A stretch of DNA of 64,000 nt from positions 1,240,001 through 1,304,000 of the forward strand of contig NC_015948.1 in the NCBI RefSeq assembly GCF_000223905.1, given 5' to 3'. A model generated the notes under the pieces. It saw only the letters and a program-made list of their open reading frames with translations. It did no database searches and had not been told where the DNA came from. Source of the stretch: Haloarcula hispanica ATCC 33960. Lineage in GTDB: Archaea; Halobacteriota; Halobacteria; Halobacteriales; Haloarculaceae. Positions 34,601-42,367 of the stretch are shown here, piece after piece. A program made the translations under genes and the position numbers. The stretch's first letter is position 1; each line of letters starts with the position of its first letter.

Positions 34601-36685
34601 ATGACTCTAACGTTCGAACCGCTTGACGACCGCCCTGGACTTGCGGTTATTGATCAGATCGAGCGCCAGCGCTACCGGATACACACGCCGACCCCCGTCG
34701 CGCTCCGGGAGGCAGCGACCGACGTGTTTCAGTACCCGGTCGGGGACGCTGTCCGGATCCGAACGCGCGCTATCGAACTGCCGACAGTGGTCATGGTGTA
34801 CGTCCGTGACGATGCCGGCGCGATAGCCGCTGAGGTTGCCCAGTTCGAGTCTGAGACGCTGCCGGCGGATGACTACGTGCTGGACCCGCTGACCCAGATC
34901 AAGACGTATATGCGGGTCGAGGACACCGCGGTAGAGGTCACCGTCGACTCGGACCGGACCCGTATCGAGTTCGACGCTCCGACAGACCTGCTCATCGGCG
35001 CTCGCTCCCAGCACGACCGGCCGGCGGCCACGGTCACGACGACCGAGCAACCGACCGACGTGATGGCCGCGGTCGAGACCTTCGGGTCGGCGCTCAAGGC
35101 CTACGACCCCGAGCGCTCCTACCCGACGCTTCGCGGCCATCCACCGGCGCTTGAGGTCGGAGACAGTCTGGACATCCCGACGGATATCGACAGGCCGGAC
35201 ACTGGTGTCACGCTCGAACTGCCGCCTGACCTCGCTTCGATCTTCGTCGCCGCACCGCTGTCGTACTACCTCGGGGCTTCGCTCGTTCCCGCGTCCGAGC
35301 CGCGGCTCACAACCGACACAGGATTCACGTACTCGCTCGATACCGCACGGGGTTTCGAATCCGAGGTCGGACGCACGCTCAAACGCCTCTTCTTCCTCGA
35401 TTGTGTCACGCGCACCGAGGGATTCCACCAGATCGACTTACACGAGCGAGCGGCCATCGAACCGTACGTCGACCTCAACTTCCAGTCGCTGTATCAGCAG
35501 CCGCTGGCGGAGCAGGTCGCTACCTATCTGCAGGTCCCGTACGACGTCATCGAGGACCACATCCCGAAGTGGCGGTTGACGACGCACATCGACCCGGTGC
35601 CGGCGAACGCGGAACAGCTCCCGTACGTCGTCGACGACCTGGCTATCGTCCGAACGCATCAGCAACAGCGGCTGAATCAGGCGAGCGTTCCGGCGGAGGT
35701 CGAGGCCGAATTCACCCGGGACGACGTCATCACCCGCGCCGCGAGTTCCGACGCTGCGACCGCTCCATCTGAGGCGGACTACGTCGAACCGCAGGCCGAG
35801 GACTCATTGGAACAGGCCTGGATCGGGGACAGTATCCCGATCGGTGCGAGCAAGCTGACCAAAGCGGCGTTCGAACACCGACTCGACCGCGACACGAACG
35901 CCGAGGACATCACGATTCGCGTCGTCCAGAACGACGCCCGCATGGACGAGGAACGGCAGGTCGTCGACGACGTGTACGGCACCCGCGACGACTTGCCGTT
36001 CGATGTCACAGTCCACGACGACCTGACGACGGCGGAGCTCAGGACCGTTCTCACGACCGACGCGGAGTTCTTCCACTACATCGGCCACACCGAACACGAC
36101 GGCTTCGTCTGCCGCGATGGCAAGCTCGACGTGACGACAGTCGACTCTGTAGGGGTCGATACGTTCCTGCTGAACGCCTGCAACTCCTACAACCAGGGGT
36201 TAGCGCTCGTCGAAAAGGGTGCAATCGCTGGCATCGTCACGCTTAACGAAGTGCTGAACGACGGCGCGGTTCGCATCGGTGAAACGGTCGCTAGGCTGTT
36301 GAACTGCGGCTTCCCTCTTCGAGCCGCGCTTACTATCGCACGCGGTGAGAGTATTCTCGGTGGGCAGTATATCGTGGTTGGTGATGGTGGTGTTACTGTC
36401 ACGCAGTCAGAAGGAGGAACGCCAAATATGCTTGAAATAGCACCTAATGAGACAGGATTCAAATTATTCATGAATATGTATCCGACAGACATCGACGGGT
36501 TGGGAAGTATTACTATGCCTTTAGTAGAAGATTATTCATATCACCACCTGTCATCTGGCGAGATTGGTCCACTGTTGCTTGAGAGACCAGAACTGGAAGA
36601 TTTCCTTCTAGCGCAAGAAGTTCCAGTGCAGTTCGGAGAGGAACTGTATTGGAGTACGTCTCTTGATTTAAGCGAAGCTACCTAA
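34601..36685 (+). CDS. CHAT-domain (caspase-like) protein
   Basis: A 694-residue protein with a C-terminal caspase-family CHAT domain. The catalytic pair is visible: His496 in FFHYIGHTEHDG and Cys527 in FLLNACNSYNQG. These are followed by the CHAT-typical ALVEKGAIAGIVTLNEV and ARLLNCGFPLRAALTIARGE. The first 450 or so residues are acidic with no recognised domain (DLASIFVAAPLSYYLGAS in the middle); they may sense or bind the target. The final 108 residues, after about residue 586, are encoded by much more AT-rich DNA than the rest. CHAT peptidases elsewhere act with partner proteins in defence or regulated death; that role here is inference. The ATG at 34601 lies about 26 bases after an AT-rich element. 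Confidence 0.8.
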   Translation: MTLTFEPLDDRPGLAVIDQIERQRYRIHTPTPVALREAATDVFQYPVGDAVRIRTRAIELPTVVMVYVRDDAGAIAAEVAQFESETLPADDYVLDPLTQIKTYMRVEDTAVEVTVDSDRTRIEFDAPTDLLIGARSQHDRPAATVTTTEQPTDVMAAVETFGSALKAYDPERSYPTLRGHPPALEVGDSLDIPTDIDRPDTGVTLELPPDLASIFVAAPLSYYLGASLVPASEPRLTTDTGFTYSLDTARGFESEVGRTLKRLFFLDCVTRTEGFHQIDLHERAAIEPYVDLNFQSLYQQPLAEQVATYLQVPYDVIEDHIPKWRLTTHIDPVPANAEQLPYVVDDLAIVRTHQQQRLNQASVPAEVEAEFTRDDVITRAASSDAATAPSEADYVEPQAEDSLEQAWIGDSIPIGASKLTKAAFEHRLDRDTNAEDITIRVVQNDARMDEERQVVDDVYGTRDDLPFDVTVHDDLTTAELRTVLTTDAEFFHYIGHTEHDGFVCRDGKLDVTTVDSVGVDTFLLNACNSYNQGLALVEKGAIAGIVTLNEVLNDGAVRIGETVARLLNCGFPLRAALTIARGESILGGQYIVVGDGGVTVTQSEGGTPNMLEIAPNETGFKLFMNMYPTDIDGLGSITMPLVEDYSYHHLSSGEIGPLLLERPELEDFLLAQEVPVQFGEELYWSTSLDLSEAT

Positions 36686-36750
36686 AGAAGTATCACATTC
36701 CAGTATTGAATCTGGCGTAATAAGCTGATAAGCGCCTGTAATCTCCGGAA

Positions 36751-36885
36751 TCAGGGACCGATATATGAACTATTGTTTGCAGCTGCTGCAGTCCCTGCCT
36801 GTGACAGTAGCATCAGGAGGGTGAACAGTGCGCCGGCCATTTTCGGGTGCTCTGCGAGGTATTCGCGCATGGTAGTATCGGACAT
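36751..36885 (-). CDS. Small membrane-type protein (44 residues), DUF7503-like
   Basis: A short gene facing the CHAT gene end to end, 65 bases away. The product starts MSDTTMREYLAEHPKMAGAL, goes into a hydrophobic run (LFTLLMLLSQAGTAAAA) and ends in NNSSYIGP. I recognise the pattern REYLAEHP...LFTLLLLL.QAG...GP from small haloarchaeal proteins often called DUF7503. It resembles a signal peptide or single membrane anchor with almost nothing after it. The AT-rich region upstream has a TATA-like element within an inverted repeat. Function unknown. Confidence 0.65.
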   Translation of the reverse strand: MSDTTMREYLAEHPKMAGALFTLLMLLSQAGTAAAANNSSYIGP

Positions 36886-37297
36886 GATACGATTTTGATG
36901 TAGGTCGGGAAATAATTAAATTTATCTGAAGTGTACCTACATATTATATATTGTATTAAGTATAGAATTAAAAGATAAATCCACAAATCAACACAGACAG
37001 CACTTATATCTCCCGTCTAGCGATCAAATAACACGAACGGGTCGAACGTTCTCAAGAAGGCCCACAGCGATACACCCCATCAGTAGCGTTTAGTAGACTG
37101 GTATGTAACTACGGCCAGGATTAGGTATTGATGCCTAGATGGAACTCGCCTGACTATTATTTGAAATATATACGTCCTGCTGGCTCGCTTCGGGGACCAG
37201 ACGTGGTGGGATCGGGGTCTAGAACAATCACTACCAGCCTGACTGGATGGCTGATTGCGTTCGTCTTCTGTAGTATCGACAGCACCGGGGAAAAAAG
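36886..37297. other. AT-rich gene-free stretch of 412 bases
   Basis: Lies between the divergent starts of the 44-residue protein and the receiver-PAS gene. The left 130 bases are very AT-rich and contain the inverted repeat described separately. The right part is ordinary in composition. No coding frame, tRNA or direct repeat stands out. Confidence 0.5.
36898..36942. promoter_or_regulatory. Inverted repeat flanking the promoter of the 44-residue gene
   Basis: ATGTAGGT at 36898-36905 and its exact complement ACCTACAT at 36935-36942 enclose 29 AT-rich bases (AATAATTAAATTTAT inside) that probably hold the TATA box. The start codon at 36885 is 13 bases from the nearer arm. A regulator bound to both arms would cover the promoter. 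Confidence 0.5.
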
Positions 37298-38242
37298 ATG
37301 ACCTCTGAGGAGGAGTGGCGGCTCGGAGACAAGATAGTGGAACTCTCCAGCGAGGCCATCAGCGGAAGTCGCCGCGCGACGACGCGTCACACACCGCTTC
37401 TCCGGACCGAATCAGCGGATCAACACGACGAAATGCAGACAGAGGTACCGATTCCGCTGGCGAAAGTCGAGCAGTCCCAGCAGTGTACCGTGTTGCACGT
37501 CGACGACGATCCACAGGTGGGTGAACTGGTCGAGATGTATCTCGAACGCATCAACGACGACTTCGACGTCGTGACGAAGACGAGCGCCGTCGCCGCGCTC
37601 GATTTCCTCCGGACCAAGCAGGTCGACTGTATCGTCAGCGACTACGACATGCCAAACACCGACGGGCTGGAGTTTCTGGAACTCATCCGCGAGCAGTACC
37701 CGGACATCCCGTTCATTCTGTTCACCGGCAAAGGGAGCGAGGAGATCGCGAGCGAGGCCATCGCGTCGGGCGTGACGGACTACATGCAGAAGGGAGGCCG
37801 GTCAGATACGTACGACGTCCTCGCCAACCGAATCGAAAATGCTGTCGAGCAACACCGCACCGAACAGCGGTTCTGGAACGCCCTCTCGTGGTATCAACGG
37901 CTCGTCGAACAGGAGCTCGCGGGCGTCTGTATCATTCAGGACGGGACGTTCGTCTACGTGAACCAGAAGCTGGCCGACATTTTCGGCTACGACCAGAGTG
38001 AACTCATCGACGAATCACCGACTATACTCACTCCAGAGGGCGACGAAAGCCGATTCCCCGGCGCACTCCGAACGGCAGAGTCAGACGAGCGTGACACGTT
38101 CCATTCGGAATTTGCGGGGCAACAGGCCGACGGCGAAACGCGCACCATTGAGGTGTCCGGCGGGTCAATCGAGTACGACGGCGAACCGGCGTGGATCGGC
38201 GTGCTCCGGGACGCTGAAAGCAACCCTGACATCGGCGAATAA
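37298..38242 (+). CDS. Response regulator receiver with PAS domain
   Basis: A 314-residue signalling protein without kinase or DNA-binding domain. The receiver domain (residues 63-185) has acidic pocket VLHVDDDPQ, phospho-acceptor Asp115 in VDCIVSDYDMPNTDG, and the lysine in FILFTGKG. A PAS domain follows (GVCIIQDGTFVYVNQKLADI, then GYDQSELIDE, to about 305). Such receiver-PAS proteins are typical of haloarchaeal sensory networks and usually receive phosphate from a separate histidine kinase, none of which is nearby. The first 45 residues are not conserved; a later ATG at 37433 is a plausible alternative start. Confidence 0.82.
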   Translation: MTSEEEWRLGDKIVELSSEAISGSRRATTRHTPLLRTESADQHDEMQTEVPIPLAKVEQSQQCTVLHVDDDPQVGELVEMYLERINDDFDVVTKTSAVAALDFLRTKQVDCIVSDYDMPNTDGLEFLELIREQYPDIPFILFTGKGSEEIASEAIASGVTDYMQKGGRSDTYDVLANRIENAVEQHRTEQRFWNALSWYQRLVEQELAGVCIIQDGTFVYVNQKLADIFGYDQSELIDESPTILTPEGDESRFPGALRTAESDERDTFHSEFAGQQADGETRTIEVSGGSIEYDGEPAWIGVLRDAESNPDIGE

Positions 38243-38328
38243 GCCGCTGCGTCGCGAAACCCGTCACAGACTGACAGCCGACAGTATAAGCACAATCCCT
38301 TTCCACCGCCCACTCCTACCGTAGGACA

Positions 38329-39267
38329 ATGTCGGAGTGCGATGCCTGTGGAAAGCAGGAGAACATGCCGTACCAGTGTGGGCACTGTGGCGGGACCTAC
38401 TGTGCGGAACACAGACTGCCCGAGGCCCACGATTGCCCCGGACTGGATAACTGGAGCGATCCGGGCGGCGTGTTCGACAGCGGGTTCGACGAGAGTGTAA
38501 ACACTGGCCAGACCTCCGGGGGCGGCGGCGTCGCCGACCGGCTCGGTATCGACACCGGACCCGGCGGGCCGCTGGCGTACTTCCGGGGGAACGTCACGTA
38601 CCTGTTCCTGGCGATCATGGGGATCGTCTTTGTTTTACAACACGTCGTAACGCTCGCGCTTGGCGAGCAGGTCCACCAGGCGTTGTTCGTCCTCCACCCG
38701 AACAACCCTGAGTACGTCTGGACCTGGTTTACATCAATATTCTCTCATGCACGATGGGGCCTGTTCCATATCTTCGGAAACGGGATTATCATCTACTTCT
38801 TCGGCCGACTCGTCGAACAGCAGATCGGATCGAAGAAGTTTGCGATCTTCTTCCTCGTATCCGGCGCGCTGGCGGGCCTCGGTCAGGTCGGCCTCCAGAT
38901 GTTCCTGAGCGGCCCCGCTTACGGCGTCCTCGGGGCCAGCGGCGCTGCACTGGCTATCATGGCATTCCTGACTGTCTTGAAACCGGACCTACGCGTCTAC
39001 CTGTACTTCCTGATCCCGGTTCCAATCTGGGCCATCACCGCCTTCTACTTCCTGTTGAGCATCGCCGGGACGTTCAGCATGCAGGGGGCCGGGCTGCTCG
39101 GCGGCAACATCGCCCACCTCGCCCACCTCATCGGCCTCGTCATCGGCCTCTGGTACGGCCAGAAAATCAAGGGGCAGACCCGGATGCCCGGCCAGATACA
39201 GTTCGGCGGTGGCGGCGGCCCCGGTGGACCGGGCGGTCCCGGTGGTCCGGGCCGGCGTCGTCCGTGA
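38329..39267 (+). CDS. Rhomboid intramembrane serine protease with AN1 zinc finger
   Basis: Cleaves membrane proteins within or next to the bilayer, 312 residues. The N-terminus is an AN1-type zinc finger (CDACGKQENMPYQCGHCGGT, then YCAEHRLPEAHDCPG), residues 4-40. Six membrane helices start near residue 90. The catalytic Ser204 is in GVLGASGAALA and the His266 in AHLIGLVIG. The tail is Gly/Pro-rich with basic end. AN1-rhomboid fusions are known in haloarchaea. Endonuclease V starts two bases after the stop, so they share a transcript. Confidence 0.9.
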   Translation: MSECDACGKQENMPYQCGHCGGTYCAEHRLPEAHDCPGLDNWSDPGGVFDSGFDESVNTGQTSGGGGVADRLGIDTGPGGPLAYFRGNVTYLFLAIMGIVFVLQHVVTLALGEQVHQALFVLHPNNPEYVWTWFTSIFSHARWGLFHIFGNGIIIYFFGRLVEQQIGSKKFAIFFLVSGALAGLGQVGLQMFLSGPAYGVLGASGAALAIMAFLTVLKPDLRVYLYFLIPVPIWAITAFYFLLSIAGTFSMQGAGLLGGNIAHLAHLIGLVIGLWYGQKIKGQTRMPGQIQFGGGGGPGGPGGPGGPGRRRP

Positions 39268-39269
39268 CG

Positions 39270-40091
39270 ATGGACCCAGTTCGCCCCGATTTCATCCCCG
39301 ACCCGTCGCTATCTCAGGCGGAGATGGAGGCGCTGCAACGCGACATTGCCGAGGTCGCGCGGTTCGAGGACGACCTGGATGTCTCGCCAGCGGCCATCGC
39401 GTCCGCTGGGGATGCACCGGACGACGACCAGACGACGCTGAGCGCCAGCACCGACGACACAACGAACCCGCCGCTCGTCGCCGGCGTCGACCAGGCGTTC
39501 GTCGACGACAGAGCCGTCTCGGCTATCGTCGTACTACGGAACGGCGAGGTCATCGAGCGGGTCAGCGCCGTCGAGCGAACCGAGATTCCATACATTCCCG
39601 GCCTGCTGTCGTTCCGCGAAGGCGGCGCAATCCTGGCCGCGTTCGCGGAGTTGGAGGCCGACCCGGACGTGGTACTCGTCGACGGCAGCGGTCGAATCCA
39701 CTTTCGGGAGGCCGGCCTGGCGACACACATCGGCATCACACTGGACGTACCGACCGTCGGTGTCGCCAAGAGCCTCCTCTGTGGCGCGCCGGAGCAGTCC
39801 CTCGACGAGACGTACCCGGAAGGGACGCGGATTCCGATTGCAGCCGACGACAGCGTCGAGACCTGTCCCGACGGGACGGTCATCGGCCACGCACTCCAGA
39901 CGCGGCAGTACGACTCGCCGAACCGGTATATCAATCCACTTATCGTCAGCCCCGGCCATCGCGTCAGCGCAAGTACGGCGGCGGACATCGTCGAAGCCAC
40001 CGCCGACGGCTACAAGCTCCCCGAGCCGACCCGGGTGGCCGACAGCTACGCCGACGAGGCAAAGGCAGCCGTGAATAATCCGTCCGAATAA
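39270..40091 (+). CDS. nfi: Endonuclease V
   Basis: A DNA repair endonuclease that nicks next to deaminated adenine (inosine), 273 residues. Conserved blocks: LVAGVDQAFVDDR (metal Asp), ERTEIPYIPGLLSFREGGAI (Glu in FRE), VVLVDGSGRIHFREAGLATH (metal Asp) and VGVAKSLLCG. The YIPG motif inserts into the minor groove beside the lesion. It starts two bases after the rhomboid gene. The N-terminal 65 residues are a Ser/Asp-rich extension longer than in bacterial enzymes. The ATG at 39270 fits this junction. Confidence 0.9.
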   Translation: MDPVRPDFIPDPSLSQAEMEALQRDIAEVARFEDDLDVSPAAIASAGDAPDDDQTTLSASTDDTTNPPLVAGVDQAFVDDRAVSAIVVLRNGEVIERVSAVERTEIPYIPGLLSFREGGAILAAFAELEADPDVVLVDGSGRIHFREAGLATHIGITLDVPTVGVAKSLLCGAPEQSLDETYPEGTRIPIAADDSVETCPDGTVIGHALQTRQYDSPNRYINPLIVSPGHRVSASTAADIVEATADGYKLPEPTRVADSYADEAKAAVNNPSE

Positions 40092-40133
40092 CCGACAGTA
40101 TAACTTCCCGGGGTGTGTTCTCCCGGCCAACAC

Positions 40134-40958
40134 ATGGCGAAGACGGTGCTGATTACGGGGGCGTCCTCGGGTATCGGGCGGGCGAGTGCCGAGGCGTTCC
40201 TGGCCGACGACTGGACAGTCTGGGCGACCGCCCGCGAGGAATCGGACATCGAAGACCTCGGCGAAGACGGCTGTGAGACTGCCGAACTCGACGTGACGAA
40301 CCCGCGCGAATGCGAGCGGGTCGTTGAGTCGCTCATCGAGGCCGAGGGACGGCTCGACTGCCTGGTGAACAACGCCGGCTACCCGCAGTTCGGCGCGGTC
40401 GAGGACGTGTCGACGGCGGCGCTCCACGAACAGTTCGACGTGAACCTCTACGGCCCGCACCGACTCATCCGCGAAGCGCTCCCACACATGCGTGCCCGGG
40501 AGAACGGGACCATCGTCAACGTCTCCAGCGTCGCAGGCCGTATCGCGTTCCCGAATCAGGGTGGCTACGCCGCTTCGAAGTTCGCCCTGGAGGGGCTCAG
40601 CGACGCGCTCCGGATGGAGGTCGAGGAGTTCGGCATCGACGTGGTGCTCGTCGAACCCGGACCGGTGGAGACCAACTTCGACGACCGCGCCGAGGAAGAA
40701 CTCGACGAGCTCGACAAGTCCGGCGCGTACGACTGGCTGTACCAGGCCCACGAGGATTCGAACCTCGTCGGCATCCAGGACGCGCTGTCGGTCACGCCCG
40801 GCACGGTCGCGCTGACTATCCGTGACGCCGCCAGCGCCAGCGACCCCGAGCCGCGGTATCCCGTCGGTCAGGGCGCACAACTGCTTCTCATGCTCGATTA
40901 CCTGCCGGCGCGGTGGCGCGACGCGGCCTTTGGCGTCATCCGGAAACTGACGAGTTAA
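40134..40958 (+). CDS. Short-chain dehydrogenase/reductase
   Basis: An NAD(P)-dependent oxidoreductase, 274 residues, classical SDR. The cofactor loop is VLITGASSGIGRASAEAFL; NNAGYPQFG follows; the active site is VSSVAGRIAFPNQGGYAASK (Ser, Tyr, Lys); and the end matches the family (VEPGPVETNF). The presence of Arg in ATAREESD suggests NADP. Substrate unknown. The ATG at 40134 was chosen because the fold starts three residues later; an in-frame ATG 21 bases upstream is less likely. Confidence 0.87.
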   Translation: MAKTVLITGASSGIGRASAEAFLADDWTVWATAREESDIEDLGEDGCETAELDVTNPRECERVVESLIEAEGRLDCLVNNAGYPQFGAVEDVSTAALHEQFDVNLYGPHRLIREALPHMRARENGTIVNVSSVAGRIAFPNQGGYAASKFALEGLSDALRMEVEEFGIDVVLVEPGPVETNFDDRAEEELDELDKSGAYDWLYQAHEDSNLVGIQDALSVTPGTVALTIRDAASASDPEPRYPVGQGAQLLLMLDYLPARWRDAAFGVIRKLTS

Positions 40959-40990
40959 GCAACGACTGCCGCCCGCTACACCGATCCGTC

Positions 40991-42079
40991 TCAGTCCAGA
41001 CAGGCCGCAACGACCGACAGCAACCGCTCGCCGCGCACTTCCTCGGCGAACAGCGGGACGCGGCGCACATCGTGGCCGCGGAACATGTCCTGTGACCGGG
41101 CCAGCGCGTCCTGCTGGACCTGCCAGCGCCGGGCACAGAACTCGCAGTCGGCGTGGTTCGGGCCGGCGATGTCTACGTCCTCGCCGAGCACTTCGCTCGG
41201 GTCCTGCATCACCCGGTTGACGACGACGGTGCTGACGGGAATGTTGAACTCGCCGAGCTGGGCGAGCAGTCGCTCGGACTCGACGACTGAGAGTTCTTCG
41301 GGCACCATCACGATGCGGAAATCCGTCTTTTGCGGGTCCTGTAGAATCCCCCGGAGGTGCTCTATTCGGTCCGAAAGCTCCTGCAGGTCCTCGATGCCGG
41401 CCTCGGCGTCGACGTCCTGATCGTCGCCGAACATGCCGGTGAGGTTGTCCATCATCCCCGAAAATCGCTCGCGGAGCTGGAGGATCTTCCCAACCATCGA
41501 ATCCATCGTCTCGGGGAGTTCCAGCAGTCGGAGCGTGTGACCGGTCGGGGCGGTGTCGATGACGACGCGGTCGAAGCGGTCGTCGTCGACGTAATCCAGC
41601 AGGAGGCGAAGGGCCGCGGCTTCGTCGGCCCCGGGCATCGACCCGCCGAGGAGTCCCTCCTCGCCGCCGAGGGGGTCCTCGCCCTGGCCTGCGCCTGCTG
41701 CGCCGCCTGCGCCACCGCCGAACATGCCGTCGCCGCCGAGCAGTTCGCCCACGCCGCCGAGTGCGTCCTCTTCGACGCCGAGCGGCCCTTCACCGACGGC
41801 GGCCTCCGGATCGATTTCTGCGGCGTACAGCGGGATGTCCTCGCGGATGCGCGTCGGTGTTGCCGGGATATCTGCCTCCAGCGTGTCCGACAAGGAGTGG
41901 GCGGGGTCCGTAGAGACGACGAGCGTCGCCGTGTCGTCGCGCGCGGAGGCCAGCGCGGTGGCCGCGGCACACGTCGTCTTGCCGACCCCGCCTTTCCCGC
42001 CGTAGAGGACGTACTCCGCCGCGTCGATTCCCGCGGGTGCGTCGATGTCGTCGACCGCCTCGACGTCGAGTTCGCTCAT
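40991..42079 (-). CDS. ArsA/Get3-family ATPase
   Basis: A deviant Walker A ATPase of 362 residues that in this family moves tail-anchored membrane proteins (Get3) or drives arsenite export (ArsA). The P-loop is YGGKGGVGKTT (residues 26-36), followed by VVSTDPAHSLSDT. VVIDTAPTGHTLRLLELP is switch II. CEFCARRWQVQQ contains the CxxC seen in the Get3-like subgroup. A Gly/Asp-rich insert (residues 100-150) is haloarchaeal. No ars genes are nearby, so the Get3 role is the better guess. Confidence 0.85.
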   Translation of the reverse strand: MSELDVEAVDDIDAPAGIDAAEYVLYGGKGGVGKTTCAAATALASARDDTATLVVSTDPAHSLSDTLEADIPATPTRIREDIPLYAAEIDPEAAVGEGPLGVEEDALGGVGELLGGDGMFGGGAGGAAGAGQGEDPLGGEEGLLGGSMPGADEAAALRLLLDYVDDDRFDRVVIDTAPTGHTLRLLELPETMDSMVGKILQLRERFSGMMDNLTGMFGDDQDVDAEAGIEDLQELSDRIEHLRGILQDPQKTDFRIVMVPEELSVVESERLLAQLGEFNIPVSTVVVNRVMQDPSEVLGEDVDIAGPNHADCEFCARRWQVQQDALARSQDMFRGHDVRRVPLFAEEVRGERLLSVVAACLD

Positions 42080-42130
42080 GCCAGAAGCTACGCTCGTCCG
42101 GCCTTGAGTACTTCCCGAAAAGGAGTTGTC

Positions 42131-42292
42131 CTACTGCCTCGAGGAACGCGCTTCACGGACGTCCGCGCCGTCCCGGAGTTTGTCCTCGCAGTTCGGACAG
42201 ACCCGGGGGCCATGGCCTTCGACGGCTTCTGGTGTAAAAACCCGTACGTACTGCTCGGTTACGAACTCGCCGCAGTTCTGACACTCGGGCAT
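42131..42292 (-). CDS. Small zinc-finger protein (53 residues), DUF7563-like
   Basis: A short gene beginning at 42292. The product has MPECQNCGEFVTEQYVRVF, with CQNC, then VCPNCEDKLRDGADVREA, with CPNC. Two Cys pairs about 29 residues apart make one zinc site. I recognise the haloarchaea-wide family by the FVTEQYVRVF...REARSS pattern. It lies between the ArsA/Get3 gene and the helicase gene on the same strand. Role unknown, perhaps nucleic acid or protein binding. Confidence 0.75.
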   Translation of the reverse strand: MPECQNCGEFVTEQYVRVFTPEAVEGHGPRVCPNCEDKLRDGADVREARSSRQ

Positions 42293-42367
42293 CTATAGGT
42301 ACACTCGTTCCACGATGTAAATGCTTTCCGCTGACAACGAAATCTTCCGGTTAATCAACAGGCGGCA

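Noticed and set aside
36686-37297. Possible mobile element, because of the AT-rich DNA after the CHAT gene
   Set aside because: No transposase, integrase, terminal repeats or target duplication can be seen.
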